Shown here: positions 49,730 through 60,640 of the stretch, one piece after another
Layout of the letters: each line of letters opens with the position of its first letter
Position numbering within the stretch: the first letter of the stretch is position 1
Origin: Trichomonas vaginalis G3
Lineage: Eukaryota; Parabasalia; Trichomonadida; Trichomonadidae
Assembly: GCF_026262505.1 (NCBI RefSeq)
Contig: NC_067205.1
Coordinates: 18,473,645 to 18,537,644 of the forward strand
Length of the DNA: 64,000 bases
Direction: 5' to 3'
Notes under the pieces: generated by a model
What the model was told of the DNA's origin: nothing
The model's database searches: none
The model's input: only the letters and a program-made list of their open reading frames with translations
Made by a program: the position numbers and the translations under genes

Positions 49730-50470
49730 GAGAAAGAAACTTTAGAGCAGCTTGCCATATCCGACTAATTACACAATCCCTAGCCCTTTGGAGACTATGG
49801 AGCTGTAGTAAAAGTATTATGAGGCAAAGTCCTTCCGAGGCCTCTCATCAAATGCGAGACTTCGGAAGGACTTTGCCTCATTCGAGTAATTCTACATTCC
49901 TGGGACGTTAAGGACCTGGAAGCAGCAGTATAAAGTATGAGGGCAATGACGTATAACTAATATCTCAATAAACGCAGTATCCATGCAGCCTAGCTACTAT
50001 ACCATTGCAGCTAGGCTGCATAGATATTGCGCTTCTGGCATGCAGAACTCTCATGGTAGACTAAGCGGAGATCTGATGCTGAAATCACTTGCTGATGTGG
50101 ATGGAGCAGCACTATGATTGGCCAGACCAAAGGCTGCGTAGCATCTCAGCAAGTAGATTATCGGCGGTGACTCCAGCTATGGTCCACCATGAGATTATGA
50201 CATTTTTACGATTTGACGGGAATGCTTTGACCTTTACGAGTAAAATCACATCCGACACCTTTGATGGGTCAAGAAGTAGTGGTATACAATAAGTGTTGGG
50301 ATTGCAAAGATGAATCTGAATAGACGCAAAAGTAAGAGAGACAGGCGTGAGATAACCGGTAAGAGTCAATGGAAAGTATCGAAGGTGTCTCTAGTTTGAA
50401 AGTCCAAACAGCTGCAGGGAATTAGTGTTGGGCCTTAATGCAATTGATCATCAGAAACTATTTATTACTA
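49730..50470. other. GC-richer structured block with two perfect hairpins
   Basis: Composition is clearly less AT-rich than both sides. A 20-bp perfect stem, ATGAGGCAAAGTCCTTCCGA (49819-49838) with its complement (49862-49881), is followed by a 13-bp stem ATGCAGCCTAGCT (49983-49995) with its complement (50009-50021). Short open frames on both strands make no recognised protein. This may be a structured non-coding RNA, a decayed foreign element or a repeat family; the sequence alone does not decide. Confidence 0.4.
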
Positions 50471-50661
50471 CACTTATCATCATTACATGTTGTGCGATGT
50501 AATAACTAAGAAAGAAATAGCTCAGGAGATCAATGAAATTCTCTTTGGCTAGCTCTTCGAGACCAACTCTTTTCAAGAATTATAAATTTTCCAATCGGTT
50601 AGACTTCTGAATTTTCTATTTGTCAAATAATTGAGATAAAAAACTACACTTTTTCTTTCGG

Positions 50662-51720
50662 ATGCCTAAACAGGATCTTCCACTTGCAGCACTTGTTTTA
50701 GTTGGTGGTTTTGGAACACGTCTCAGACCGCTTACTTTCACATGTTCTAAGCCATTAGTTGAGTTTTGCAACAAACACATGTGCGAATTCATGCTTGACG
50801 CGTTAGTTGCAGCAAACTGCAAGAAGATCATTCTTGCTCTTTCCGAACTCCAAGATGATCTTAAGAGATTCATCGAAAGTTACCAACAAGCTCACCCAGG
50901 AATTGAAGTTATCCCATCCATCGAAATTGAACCATTAGGAACTGCAGGACCAATCGCTCTTGCTAGAAAGCACTTGAAAGGACATAGATTCTTCATGTTA
51001 AACTCAGATATTATGTCTATTTATCCATTCACAGATTTATTAAAGTACCACATGAATCACGATGGCGAAGCTACAATCATGAGCATCAATGTTGAAGATG
51101 GATCACGTTACGGTGTCATTGATTCAGACGCAGAAGGAGTTGTCACCGGATTCCGCGAAAAACCAACAGAAAACAACAAGAACGTTGCTATTAATGCTGG
51201 CCATTACATATTAGAGCCATCCGTAGTCGATTTGATCCCTGAAAAGTTCTGCTCAATTGAACGCGAAATTTTCCCAGAAATCGCCTCAAGAAAGCAACTC
51301 CACGTCATGAAACTTCAAGGACATTGGATGGATATCGGTACTCCACAGGCTTTCCTTGAAGCAATTCCTTTAGCAAAAGAAACTCTCAAAATACAGTCAT
51401 TCATCGACGAAACATCTACAATCGCCGAAGGAGTACACATTGGCGACGACGTTGTTATTGGCCCACACGTTACAATCGGAAAAGGCTCAAAACTCGACAG
51501 ATGCGTAATTCTTGAGGGAACAGTGATCGGCGAGAACACAACAATACAGAACTCCATCATCGGATGGCGCAACAAGATCGGAAACAACGTTTCTGTTACA
51601 GAGACGACAGTTACTGGTCGAGGATGCACAATTAAGGATGAAACTAAGGTTAGTAGTATGATAGTTTGCCCATACATAACTGTTGATAAGAACAGTAAGC
51701 CTAAATCAGTTATGATCTAA
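50662..51720 (+). CDS. GMPPB: GDP-mannose pyrophosphorylase (mannose-1-phosphate guanylyltransferase)
   Basis: ATG at 50662; 352 aa, close to the usual 360 of the beta subunit. Makes GDP-mannose from mannose-1-phosphate and GTP in the cytosol, feeding glycan, GPI-anchor and N-glycan synthesis. Nucleotidyltransferase signature GGFGTRLRPLT at residues 15-25 with the catalytic Arg; KPLVEFCNKHM follows at about 30-40. Then come LNSDI (metal binding), GFREKP, NAGHYIL, SIEREIFPEIA and GHWMDIGTP, all conserved in GMPPB. The C-terminal third is a left-handed beta-helix of hexapeptides (GVHIGDDVVIGPHVTIG, GTVIGENTTI). Codon use is G/C-ending, indicating strong expression. A pyrimidine-rich leader (CTTTTTCTTTCGG) precedes the ATG. 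Very secure. Confidence 0.95.
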   Translation: MPKQDLPLAALVLVGGFGTRLRPLTFTCSKPLVEFCNKHMCEFMLDALVAANCKKIILALSELQDDLKRFIESYQQAHPGIEVIPSIEIEPLGTAGPIALARKHLKGHRFFMLNSDIMSIYPFTDLLKYHMNHDGEATIMSINVEDGSRYGVIDSDAEGVVTGFREKPTENNKNVAINAGHYILEPSVVDLIPEKFCSIEREIFPEIASRKQLHVMKLQGHWMDIGTPQAFLEAIPLAKETLKIQSFIDETSTIAEGVHIGDDVVIGPHVTIGKGSKLDRCVILEGTVIGENTTIQNSIIGWRNKIGNNVSVTETTVTGRGCTIKDETKVSSMIVCPYITVDKNSKPKSVMI

Positions 51721-52214
51721 ATAAAATAAAATTATAAAATATTACTATTTAATATAGATTATTTATTTACTATTACATCTGTGAGTTAATGCTATTAAGA
51801 TGATCCAAAATCGATCAATCAAAAGGTAGTGCACATTTTACTATCATATGAGTACAAGTTTTAAAATTAATTATGAGCATAAAAACTGAGGCGTTATCCT
51901 GGTGATCATTGTTAGCATAGTTTCATTGAAGAATGCTGATATGTTCATCAACAATAGGATCTCATAAATTGATTTCATTTTACAACTAAGGATGTCTCAT
52001 CTTTTATCTTCAAATAAAAAAATTCTTTAGCTTAGCTTACTGTTTTTCGATTATAATTGATTTTTGATATTAAAATGATGAGGATGAATATAATATAACT
52101 CATCACATCTAACAAACTCAAGTGCAAATAATGCGTCAAAACGATTAATTTACCCCCTAATGAAAATCTTCTCCGAAAATACCAGAAAACTAAAGAATAT
52201 CTCATGTAAGAACA
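51721..52214. other. intergenic, nothing recognised
   Basis: AT-rich spacer between the 3' end of the GMPP gene and the 3' end of the ankyrin array. No repeat or ORF seen. Confidence 0.45.
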
Positions 52215-55200
52215 TTATTTTTTCGCACCATGTGAAATAAGAACTTCGACAGTTTCTTTACTATTATTCAATGCTGCAATATGAAGAGCAGTATATCCAT
52301 CATCATCTTTTTCATTGATATTTGCACCATGTGAAATAAGAACTTCTGAGGTTTCTTTACTATTATACCATGCTGCAATATGAAGAGCAGTATATCCATC
52401 ATCATCTTTTTCATTGATATTCGCACCATGTGAAATAAGAACTTCTGAGGTTTCTTTACTACAATTCTGAGCTGCATAATGAAGTGAAGCTTTTCCATAT
52501 TTATCTTTTTCATTGATATTCACACCATGTGAAATAAGAACTTCTGCCGTTTCTTTACTATTATACCATGCTGCAATATGAAGAGCAGTATATCCATCAT
52601 CATCTTTTTCATTGATATTTGCACCATGTGAAATAAGAACTTCTGCAGTTTCTTTACAATTATTTTCTACTGCATAATGCAGAGCAGTTTTTCCATATTT
52701 ATTTTTTTTTCATTGATATTCACACCATGTGAAATAAGAACTTCTGCCGTTTCTTTACTATTATACCATGCTGCAATATGAAGAGCAGTATATCCATCAT
52801 CATCTTTTTCATTGATATTCGCACCATGTGAAATAAGAACTTCGACAGTTTCTTTACATTTATTTTCTACTGCATACTGCAGAGAAGTTTGTTCATATTT
52901 ATTTTTTTTCATTGATATTCGCACCATGTGAAATAAGAACTTCTGAGGTTTCATTATTATTATTCAATGCTGCAATATGAAGTGCAGTTTCTCCATCTTG
53001 AGTTTTTTCATTGATATTCGCACCATGTGAAATAAGAACTTTTGAGGTTTCTTTACTACAATTCTGAGCTGCATAATGAAGTGAAGTTTTTCCATATTTA
53101 TCTTTTTCATTGATATTCACACCATGTGAAATAAGAACTTCTGCCGTTTCTTTACTATTATACCATGCTGCAATATGAAGAGCAGTATATCCATCATCAT
53201 CTTTTTCATTGATATTTGCACCATGTGAAATAAGAACTTCTGCAGTTTCTTTACAATTATTTTCTACTGCATAATGCAGAGCAGTTTTTCCATATTTATT
53301 TTTTTTCATTGATATTCACACCATGTGAAATAAGAACTTCTGCCGTTTCTTTACTATTATACCATGCTGCAATATGAAGAGCAGTATATCCATCATCATC
53401 TTTTTCATTGATATTTGCACCATGTGAAATAAGAACTTCTGCAGTTTCTTTACAATTATTTTCTACTGCATAATGCAGAGCAGTTTTTCCATATTTATTT
53501 TTTTTTCATTGATATTCACACCATGTGAAATAAGAACTTCTGCCGTTTCTTTACTATTATACCATGCTGCAATATGAAGAGCAGTATATCCATCATCATC
53601 TTTTTCATTGATATTCGCACCATGTGAAATAAGAACTTTTGAGGTTTCTTTACTACAATTCTGAGCTGCATAATGAAGTGAAGCTTTTCCATATTTATCT
53701 TTTTCATTGATATTCACACCATGTGAAATAAGAACTTCTGCCGTTTCTTTACTATTATACCATGCTGCAATATGAAGAGCAGTATATCCATCATCATCTT
53801 TTTCATTGATATTTGCACCATGTGAAATAAGAACTTCTGCAGTTTCTTTACAATTATTTTCTACTGCATAATGCAGAGCAGTTTTTCCATATTTATTTTT
53901 TTTTCATTGATATTCACACCATGTGAAATAAGAACTTCTGCCGTTTCTTTACTATTATACCATGCTGCAATATGAAGAGCAGTATATCCATCATCATCTT
54001 TTTCATTGATATTCGCACCATGTGAAATAAGAACTTCTGAGGTTTCTTTACTACAATTCTGAGCTGCATAATGAAGTGAAGCTTTTCCATATTTATCTTT
54101 TTCATTGATATTCACACCATGTGAAATAAGAACTTCTGCCGTTTCTTTACTATTATACCATGCTGCAATATGAAGAGCAGTATATCCATCATCATCTTTT
54201 TCATTGATATTTGCACCATGTGAAATAAGAACTTCTGCAGTTTCTTTACAATTATTTTCTACTGCATAATGCAGAGCAGTTTTTCCATATTTATTTTTTT
54301 TTCATTGATATTCACACCATGTGAAATAAGAACTTCTGCCGTTTCTTTACTATTATTCAATGCTGCAATATGAAGTGAGGTTTTTCTATCTTCAATTTTT
54401 TCGTTGATATTCGCACCATGTGAAATAAGAAATTCTGCAGTTTCTTTACTATTAAACATTGCTGCAATATGAAGTGCGGTTTTTCCATATTTAAATTTTT
54501 CATTGATATTCGCACCGCGTGAAAGGAAGTATTCGAAAAGGGATGGAATATTAAAAATCGATAAATAAACAAAGCATTTGCTTATATCATTAGTTTGATC
54601 GAAATAAACTAAAAATGATTCAAGATTATTATACATTCCACAATATTGTAAATCTATCTCTATATTGTATTCATTCATCAAGAATGTAACAAAATCAATG
54701 TTGTGTGAAATAATTGCACATTTCATGCATTTTTCATCTGGTTTTTGATATTTCAAACATTCACTCATGATCTCTGAATTTCCTCCTAAAAATGAAAATT
54801 GAAGACATTTTTGAGTTATTTCGGATTTAAATTTTGTTCTTAACAGCTTGAAACAATCAACAGCTCCATGGTAACAACATAATTCAAGTAATGAATATCC
54901 ACTATAATAATCTGGATATAATTTACTATTAAGTCTTTGATTTTTATCAAATCCTTCTTGCTCTATGAATGAGATGAATCTTTCTTTGTCATTATACATA
55001 ATAGCTCTGTAAATTGTATTTTTTGTATGAATATCCAGATTTTCTGAGTTAAATTCTTTAAAATTGGCAGATTTGTCTAATTTAATTCCATATTCTTTAT
55101 AAAACAGGAAGTTTAGAATAGTTGCCACATTGCTGACCGCTGTGACATGGTAATCATTAGATATGAGTTTGGCAAGAAATAAATATGACTTTGTATAGCG

Positions 55201-55419
55201 ATTATTAAACAGAATGATATCTAAAATTTCTTTAATAGCAATTGTGGGGAGATATTTCTTTGAATCAATCAATTCTGCTTTGATCATTTTGTAAATTGAC
55301 TTTAATTCTTCTTCTTTTTCCGTTTTCAGCTGATACAATGCAAGATATGAATCTATGTAGTATTTGTAGATACTTCGCAGTTTGCTGAATTCGTTTGGAT
55401 GAACGTCTTGGTCCGACAT
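52215..55419 (-). pseudogene. DUF3447 ankyrin protein with expanded, frameshifted repeat array
   Basis: ATG at 55419 (MSDQDVHPNEFSKLRSIYKY). Residues 1-290 are the N-terminal and DUF3447 parts of a very large trichomonad ankyrin family (SLLELCCYHGAVDCFKLLRT). From about 54530 down to 52215 follow about 23 near-identical 33-residue repeats (KYGKTALHYAVENNCKETAE type). The frame is broken at poly-T tracts at about 54295, 53898, 53497, 53295, 52902 and 52692. They are T8 or T9, whereas T7 would keep the frame. Four-repeat blocks recur every 398 bp (breaks at 54295, 53898 and 53497), so part of the array grew by duplicating a block that already had the defect. The last repeat ends LISHGAKK. A membrane-proximal or cytosolic binding scaffold in the intact family; partner unknown. 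Confidence 0.75.
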
Positions 55420-55980
55420 TAATAATTTTTAAAAAGGGTACACTTATAATTAACCATAAAAATACCCCTTAAATTCATTAGAAAAAAAATACTATGTTGT
55501 ACATTTAAAAAAACAATGACCATAAAGATTTCGGATATATAATTTATGAATAATTAAGTCCATGGATATAAAATGATACAGTAACAATAGAAAAGCCGAT
55601 GGCGATAGAATTTTCACCAAGATACTTGTATTATTCAAGATTTTTTTGCCAATCATTTTAAATCAATTGATTCTTTGAATATAGATAAAAGGATATATTC
55701 AATTAATAGATTGATTTGTATTTTCTAAAAGTTTTCAAAATATCATAAAAAAAAAACAAATATCCCTTAATATCATCATATATTAGATAATATGTAAAAG
55801 TGTGCGTCTTAGGTTCACAATTTTCAATCCTCAAAATAAACCCATTTTCCTACGTAAAGTCTCCCTATCGTTTTTCTGCCTCAATATTGAGTGAACCTCT
55901 ATCAAAAATTTGAATAAGAGACTTTACAAAAGAAAAGGAGTTTATACAGCTCTATTTTATATATTTTAAAAAACTTTCAG
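55420..55980. other. intergenic, nothing else recognised
   Basis: AT-rich spacer between the ankyrin array and a gene fragment. A pyrimidine-rich stretch at about 55800-55900 contains no ORF or repeat that I can support. Confidence 0.4.
55442..55450 (-). promoter_or_regulatory. CCTTT (M5-type) motif upstream of the ankyrin array gene
   Basis: On the minus strand the run ACCCTTTTT lies about 17-25 bases before the ATG at 55419, within the leader length usual for trichomonads. CCTTT is a known core element there. Weak support on its own. Confidence 0.25.
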
Positions 55981-56340
55981 TTAAGAAGAGATAATGCAGT
56001 TATTGATGCGTTCGCTCAATTGACATTAAATAGATGCTCAATATTAGGAGATTTGGGAAACGGACAATTTTTTTACATTCATTATAATTCTCATGTAACT
56101 GTTAAAAATTCGTTCTATGATAATCTAACATCTAACGATAATGAGGCATTAAATATTTCTGAAAATAATTTGAACGGGTCTAAATATAATTATCTTTACC
56201 ATTATGCATATCTTTGTGAATTGTATCTAATACGGTTCAATAATATGGATCCAAATAATGATATTAAGTGTTCAAAAAATGAATGTTTTAAAGGAAATTA
56301 TTTGATTCAAATAATTAAGAGTGTTTTTTTTCTGTTTTGA
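55981..56340 (+). pseudogene. beta-helix surface-protein fragment
   Basis: Open frame without ATG from about 55981 (LRRDNAVIDAFAQLTLNRC) to 56340. It contains SILGDLGNGQFFYIHYNSHV and TVKNSFYDNLTSN, the Asn/Ser rung pattern of the beta-helix family also seen at 28841 and 33266. C-terminal CSKNECFKGNY precedes a short hydrophobic tail (LIQIIKSVFFLF). Both ends are truncated. A relic rather than a working gene. Confidence 0.45.
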
Positions 56341-56437
56341 TATTTTTTGATTGATATTTGCACCGTAAGAAACAAGAACTTCATCGATTTCTTTATTATT
56401 TTTAATTGCAACATGAAGAGCTGTTTGTCCATATGTA
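56340..56437 (-). pseudogene. single ankyrin-repeat relic
   Basis: On the minus strand reads YGQTALHVAIKNNKEIDEVL followed by VSYGANINQKI, one complete repeat of the same type as the array at 52215-54530 but more diverged. It abuts the beta-helix fragment tail to tail. No surrounding frame remains. Confidence 0.65.
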
Positions 56438-56762
56438 AATATAAAAAACATTCAATATGATTTTATTATTCATTATATGCTCAAGTTATATTCTAAAATG
56501 ACCAGGGAACTAGTTGTTTACGCTCAAAGTTACTTATTAATTGATAGATCTATCTAAATTTGGCAAAATTGAATTCCCATCAACAGAAAATATTGCAAAA
56601 TAAAGTGCAGTAATTCCAAATTAATCTTTTTAGTTAAGATAGAAATATGTATTGCGTGAACTTCCAAATGATATCAAGTGAAATTCGAAACCAGAGTATA
56701 GTTCCCAATATTTCAATTGATGAAGTGAAATGATAAAAAAAACCAACAATTTAAAATATATT
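56438..56762. other. intergenic, nothing recognised
   Basis: AT-rich spacer of 325 bp; no ORF, repeat or promoter motif that I can support. Confidence 0.4.
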
Positions 56763-59336
56763 ATGAATTTCATCACAATTAGGTATTCGGAGATCGAGTG
56801 ATGTAATGATATTAAAAATAAAGAACCATTTACCTTCATTATTAATGATGAAAGAATAGAAATATCAAAGTTTGTCTCAATTATGATTTCAGATTTAGTA
56901 CATGATGAATATTTGCGCGATTGTTCAGTTAAATCAGTTAGTAAATTTTTAAATATATCATACAGCAATTCAATAAACATCATATCAGAATTTTTCAAAA
57001 CTGGAATTCTCAGATACGAGAATAATCAAAAACAATTTCGAGATATATTTGAAATTAGCAAAGCTTTCGGGATTAAATTCTTGACAGACAAGTTTTGTGA
57101 GCATATTATGTCAATTCACAAGGAAATTAATGAAGAAAACGTTATTGATATCTATGATTGTTATATAATTCAAAAAGATACAGAAAAGATTAAAGAATGC
57201 ATTTCATTTTTCGCTTCAAAAATGTTTGATCTTCAAGAAGAGTATAAGATCGATATTATCAAAAGATTTGGATACGACTTTTTTGAGCAAGTTTTGACAT
57301 CTGAATCTCTCAAGGTATCAAATGAAGATTCATTAGTCAATACAATCATAACACTGAGTGAGTATGATAATTAATTCTTTTCACTCCTTGTTTATGTCAG
57401 AGTTGAATATTGCAGTAATAATATTATCAAATCAATCAAAGATTTTTCAGAAAAACACAGTTTAGAATCCATCTCAAATGAAGTCTTCGGATGTGCACTT
57501 CTTAAACGTTCATCAATTCCTCATAAGCTTCAAATTTCTAAGATCAATTACCATAGTGCAGAAGCAGTTCCATGCAAACTTCAACTTTCTAATGTCGCTG
57601 ATTATAATTTAAAAACTATTTCTAATAAATTCGAACTATCTCATATCGAAGAATTCCATCAAGTCGATAAATCAGATGAAAATGTAAGAATTTTAAGAAG
57701 TTTAAATAAGACAAAAGATAGTTTCGATCAAATATATAAAGTTCTTAAAAAAGCATCATTGGAAGAAGATCTTACAACAATAAAATTTGCTGTTGATGAA
57801 AAATATATTAATGTTCGAGATAAATATGAAAAAAATATGATTCTCGAAGCCGCACGGCAGAATAATTTATGTCTTGTAAAGTATTTGTTTAATCAAGATG
57901 TGGATATTCGCAGTAGATCTTACACTAATAGAACAATTCTTCATTATTTTTGTCAAGAAGGAAATCTCGAAGGTGTAAAATTTGCTCTGAACTTTATTGA
58001 TATTAATGACAAGAATAACGAAGATTATACACCTCTTCATGATGCCATTAATTATAATCGTATAGATATTTGTAAATTTCTAGGGTTGTTAAAAATATCA
58101 AAAATTAGCGTTTTGAAGACACCATGGTGTCTTATAATTTTCCCTTCCTTATTGGCGTGTAGAAATAAATGCGCCAATAGATTGAAGAAGAAGAATTGTT
58201 TTTCTCTTAATGAACTTTAATCCTTTTGATATAAGAATATTAAAAACATTAATATAGTTTCGATTTCGGAAATTAAATTTCCAAATTTTTTGTCGATTTC
58301 GGAAATAACAGGATCCCGCATCGAACACGCAACAACAAAACACAAAACACACTTTTTGGTTCTTTCATCGTTTTAATCGTAATTTATGTAATACATGATT
58401 TGGATAAATTTTACAAAAATAGAACCTATATTATATTCTTTTCAAAGATTCTTGCAAATCATCAAAAATAATTGTATTTTAAAAAACGATCAAATTATCC
58501 TTTCATTATTTTAAACTTAAATTAGTTTTTATGATTGACTAAAGCAATCATATTTATTCATCATTAAATAAACAAAAAAATAATATTTGAGAGTTATTTC
58601 AAAAAAAAAAAAACACATTGAAATTATTAATTTGTCTCAATTTCAGTATTATAAATTTTTATAATTTCAATATTTTGAAATACACTTTTTAATATTTCAA
58701 TATTTATGATATTTCAATGTATTAAGTGGTCTCAAATTGAGCTTCTCAAATATAAGTTGGCCTATTCAAATAATAAAATTAAATAATATTTAAAATAATA
58801 AATAAAAGTGATTGAGGTCATAGCAAAACGGCTGTTTCAGTCATTAATTCTTAAAAATAAAAAGGGTAAAAACTAAATAAAATGGGTAAAATTCAATAGT
58901 GTCTGTGCTATCGTTCAATTTGAAGGTGTCTTTTGAAACCGCAAGACACATTGAATTTTTGAATAGTGTATTATGGTTTGACAGACACCAATGAAAAAAA
59001 TAAAATGATATTTATTTTAAATATATAAGATCCTTATATAAAATATAAATATTTTATCGTTTTATTTTCTTGTTTTAGAAATGTTTTTTATTGAAAAATC
59101 AATAAAACTAACTCCAAAATAAAATTTTTGATTTCAAGACACTATGATGACACCAGGCAAATCTTCCAAGACACCTATCGTCGGGAATCTAACAACCCTA
59201 TAAATTTCTTATCTCGCATCCCAATATAGATAAACATGCTAAAAACAAAAATAACGAAACTCCCCTCCAATATGCAATTAGTCTTGGAAAACAAGAAATT
59301 GTTGAAGTTCTTAATAGAAATGGAATTACGGAATAG
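56763..59336 (+). pseudogene. BTB-like plus ankyrin protein, interrupted by a transposon and two stops
   Basis: ATG at 56763 is followed after 12 codons by an in-frame TGA (56799). The frame then reads a BTB-like N-terminus (KNKEPFTFIINDERIEISKF, MISDLVHDEYLRDCSV) and a BACK-like helical region (INEENVIDIYDCYIIQKDTE), with TAA at 57372. Ankyrin repeats begin near 57760 (LEAARQNNLCLVKYLFNQDV). At 58080, inside the repeat CKF, an 1120-bp element intervenes. The repeat resumes exactly at 59201-59209 (LISHPNIDKHAKNKNNETPL) and ends at 59336. One target copy plus the element removed gives continuous repeats, so the insertion is later than gene formation. This trichomonad family is common; function unknown. 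Confidence 0.75.
58081..59200. mobile_element. hAT-like non-autonomous transposon, 1120 bp
   Basis: Ends TAGGGTTGTTA (58081-58091) and TAACAACCCTA (59190-59200) are exact inverted complements. The 8-bp sequence TAAATTTC directly abuts both sides (58073-58080 and 59201-59208). An 8-bp target duplication with (C/T)AGGG ends is the mark of the hAT superfamily. Subterminal AAGACAC motifs occur several times in both orientations (including an 18-bp palindrome at 58116-58133 and copies near 58920-58960 and 59135-59180), like the transposase-binding repeats of hAT ends. No transposase ORF is present, so it needs one elsewhere. It disrupts the ankyrin gene around it. Confidence 0.85.
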
Positions 59337-59370
59337 CTAAATGACACATACACACAAAAAAAAAATTTAT

Positions 59371-60627
59371 TTAGAACTTTATAACTCTATCAATTGTATT
59401 TGTCTTCTTATAAATGTTCTTCTTTTCTTCAATTAATCTATCGACTGCTTCTCCAATCTTCATGTTCAGATCGATATTCTTCAAGGAATATGCTGTAAGT
59501 GCAGTAAATGCTGTTCCTTCTCTTGAACTAAGCGTCTTTGTTGAATAGTTGCAAGATAAAACAAACTTCTTCTTTTTACCATCATCAACACTGTACATAA
59601 TCATTGGCAAATGTGCAAATGGAACATCACCATATGATGTTGTCATCATATATGCATCAGTTAATGGGCCATGTACAGTGAAGTTACCAATTGAAGACAA
59701 AATAATTGGTGCTCCATTGATGATTGGTCCTTCTGGGAAACCGTCCTTCATTCCTTTCATGAATTGGAATGTTGCTTTGTTTGCCAATTTCTCTTTCATG
59801 TCCTTTCTGTAAAGATTCATCATTTCTCTAATAGTTGTATCCGTTGTGGCCTTGATACTGATTGGAATATTTGCAATGTACTGTCCTTGTCTGAGGTCAA
59901 GATTTTTGCTTGCATTGTTCCTCATTCCAATAACTTCCAACAATCCTGTCTTTTCGAATTTTCCATTCAATGCACTAACAGCAAGAACTAATGAAGAAAA
60001 TGAAGCTTCCGTCAAGCCGTGTAGTTTTTTGTCTTTCTTATCATAGATCTGGAACTCGTTGTCATATAATATTTCATTGATAACAGTTGAATTTCCTGGA
60101 ATACTCTTGAAATCATTATCAGATGATGTAAATCTGAGAGCATCTTTGTCTGTGAAGTAATTTGGAATGGTGCATTTTGTGGATTGGATTTCTTTGAGGA
60201 ATGGATCAAAAATAGATTCAGAAAGCTTGAGCTTTGGCAATTCTTTTCCGTCACTTAAACTATTAATGAAATCTTTAACTGTAGTTCCATCATAAAGTCC
60301 ATGTGATGATGAGAAAACTACGCTATTATCCGATATAGCAATGGAACTCATAATTTGGGATGGGTTTTTCATGAAATTATTTTCCAAATAATAAATTTGA
60401 TCTTGAAGGGAAGTAACATTTGATGGTAATTTGTATACTGGGACATCACGTGGCTTGAATACAAATTCATCACCTTCAATATGTGTGTGGAAACCGCAGA
60501 AAGATTTGGCAAGTTTATCCACAACTAAGTCAACACTCTTTTTATCCTTACATCTGAGTCCGACGGCTATGTTATAGTTTGATGGAAGAAAACCGGCTTC
60601 GAATGAGGCTATCTTTCTGCGCAGCAT
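59371..60627 (-). CDS. condensation/acyltransferase-fold protein with HxxxDG motif
   Basis: ATG at 60627, 418 aa, intact. The segment SSSHGLYDGTTVKDF carries the H-x-x-x-D-G signature of the chloramphenicol-acetyltransferase-like superfamily (condensation domains, BAHD and alcohol/wax acyltransferases). A second-half segment, IPISIKATTDTTIREMMNLY, then PIILSSIGNFTVHGPLTDAY, fits the fold's C-terminal subdomain. These enzymes pass an acyl group from CoA or carrier proteins to an alcohol or amine; substrate cannot be read from sequence. No carrier domain or signal peptide, so cytosolic and stand-alone. An initiator TCACTTT lies 7-13 bases before the ATG. Regular G/C-ending codons indicate expression. 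Confidence 0.7.
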   Translation of the reverse strand: MLRRKIASFEAGFLPSNYNIAVGLRCKDKKSVDLVVDKLAKSFCGFHTHIEGDEFVFKPRDVPVYKLPSNVTSLQDQIYYLENNFMKNPSQIMSSIAISDNSVVFSSSHGLYDGTTVKDFINSLSDGKELPKLKLSESIFDPFLKEIQSTKCTIPNYFTDKDALRFTSSDNDFKSIPGNSTVINEILYDNEFQIYDKKDKKLHGLTEASFSSLVLAVSALNGKFEKTGLLEVIGMRNNASKNLDLRQGQYIANIPISIKATTDTTIREMMNLYRKDMKEKLANKATFQFMKGMKDGFPEGPIINGAPIILSSIGNFTVHGPLTDAYMMTTSYGDVPFAHLPMIMYSVDDGKKKKFVLSCNYSTKTLSSREGTAFTALTAYSLKNIDLNMKIGEAVDRLIEEKKNIYKKTNTIDRVIKF

Positions 60628-60630
60628 TGT

Positions 60631-60640
60631 TGCAAAGTGA
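60631..60640 (-). promoter_or_regulatory. initiator (Inr) TCACTTTGCA
   Basis: On the minus strand TCACTTTGCA lies directly before AACAATG of the acyltransferase gene. It fits the trichomonad initiator TCA-pyrimidine-(A/T) at the usual short distance from the ATG, and is the clearest such site in this window. Confidence 0.5.

Noticed and set aside
49819-49881. RNase P RNA call from GAGGCAAAGTCC
   Set aside because: The motif differs from CR-I and lies in one arm of a perfect hairpin; no CR-IV/CR-V or P4 partner could be found.
50089-50369. Short open frames of 67 and 85 codons in the GC-richer block
   Set aside because: No initiator, no recognised protein sense, and open frames appear by chance where AT content falls.
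52215-54300. CRISPR-like array (regular repeats in the ankyrin region)
   Set aside because: The repeats are 99 bp, coding ankyrin units with conserved residues, with no spacers; eukaryotic context.
56630-56998. Minus-strand 122-codon frame over the BTB-like pseudogene
   Set aside because: The plus strand clearly encodes the family N-terminus; the minus frame is its AT-rich complement.
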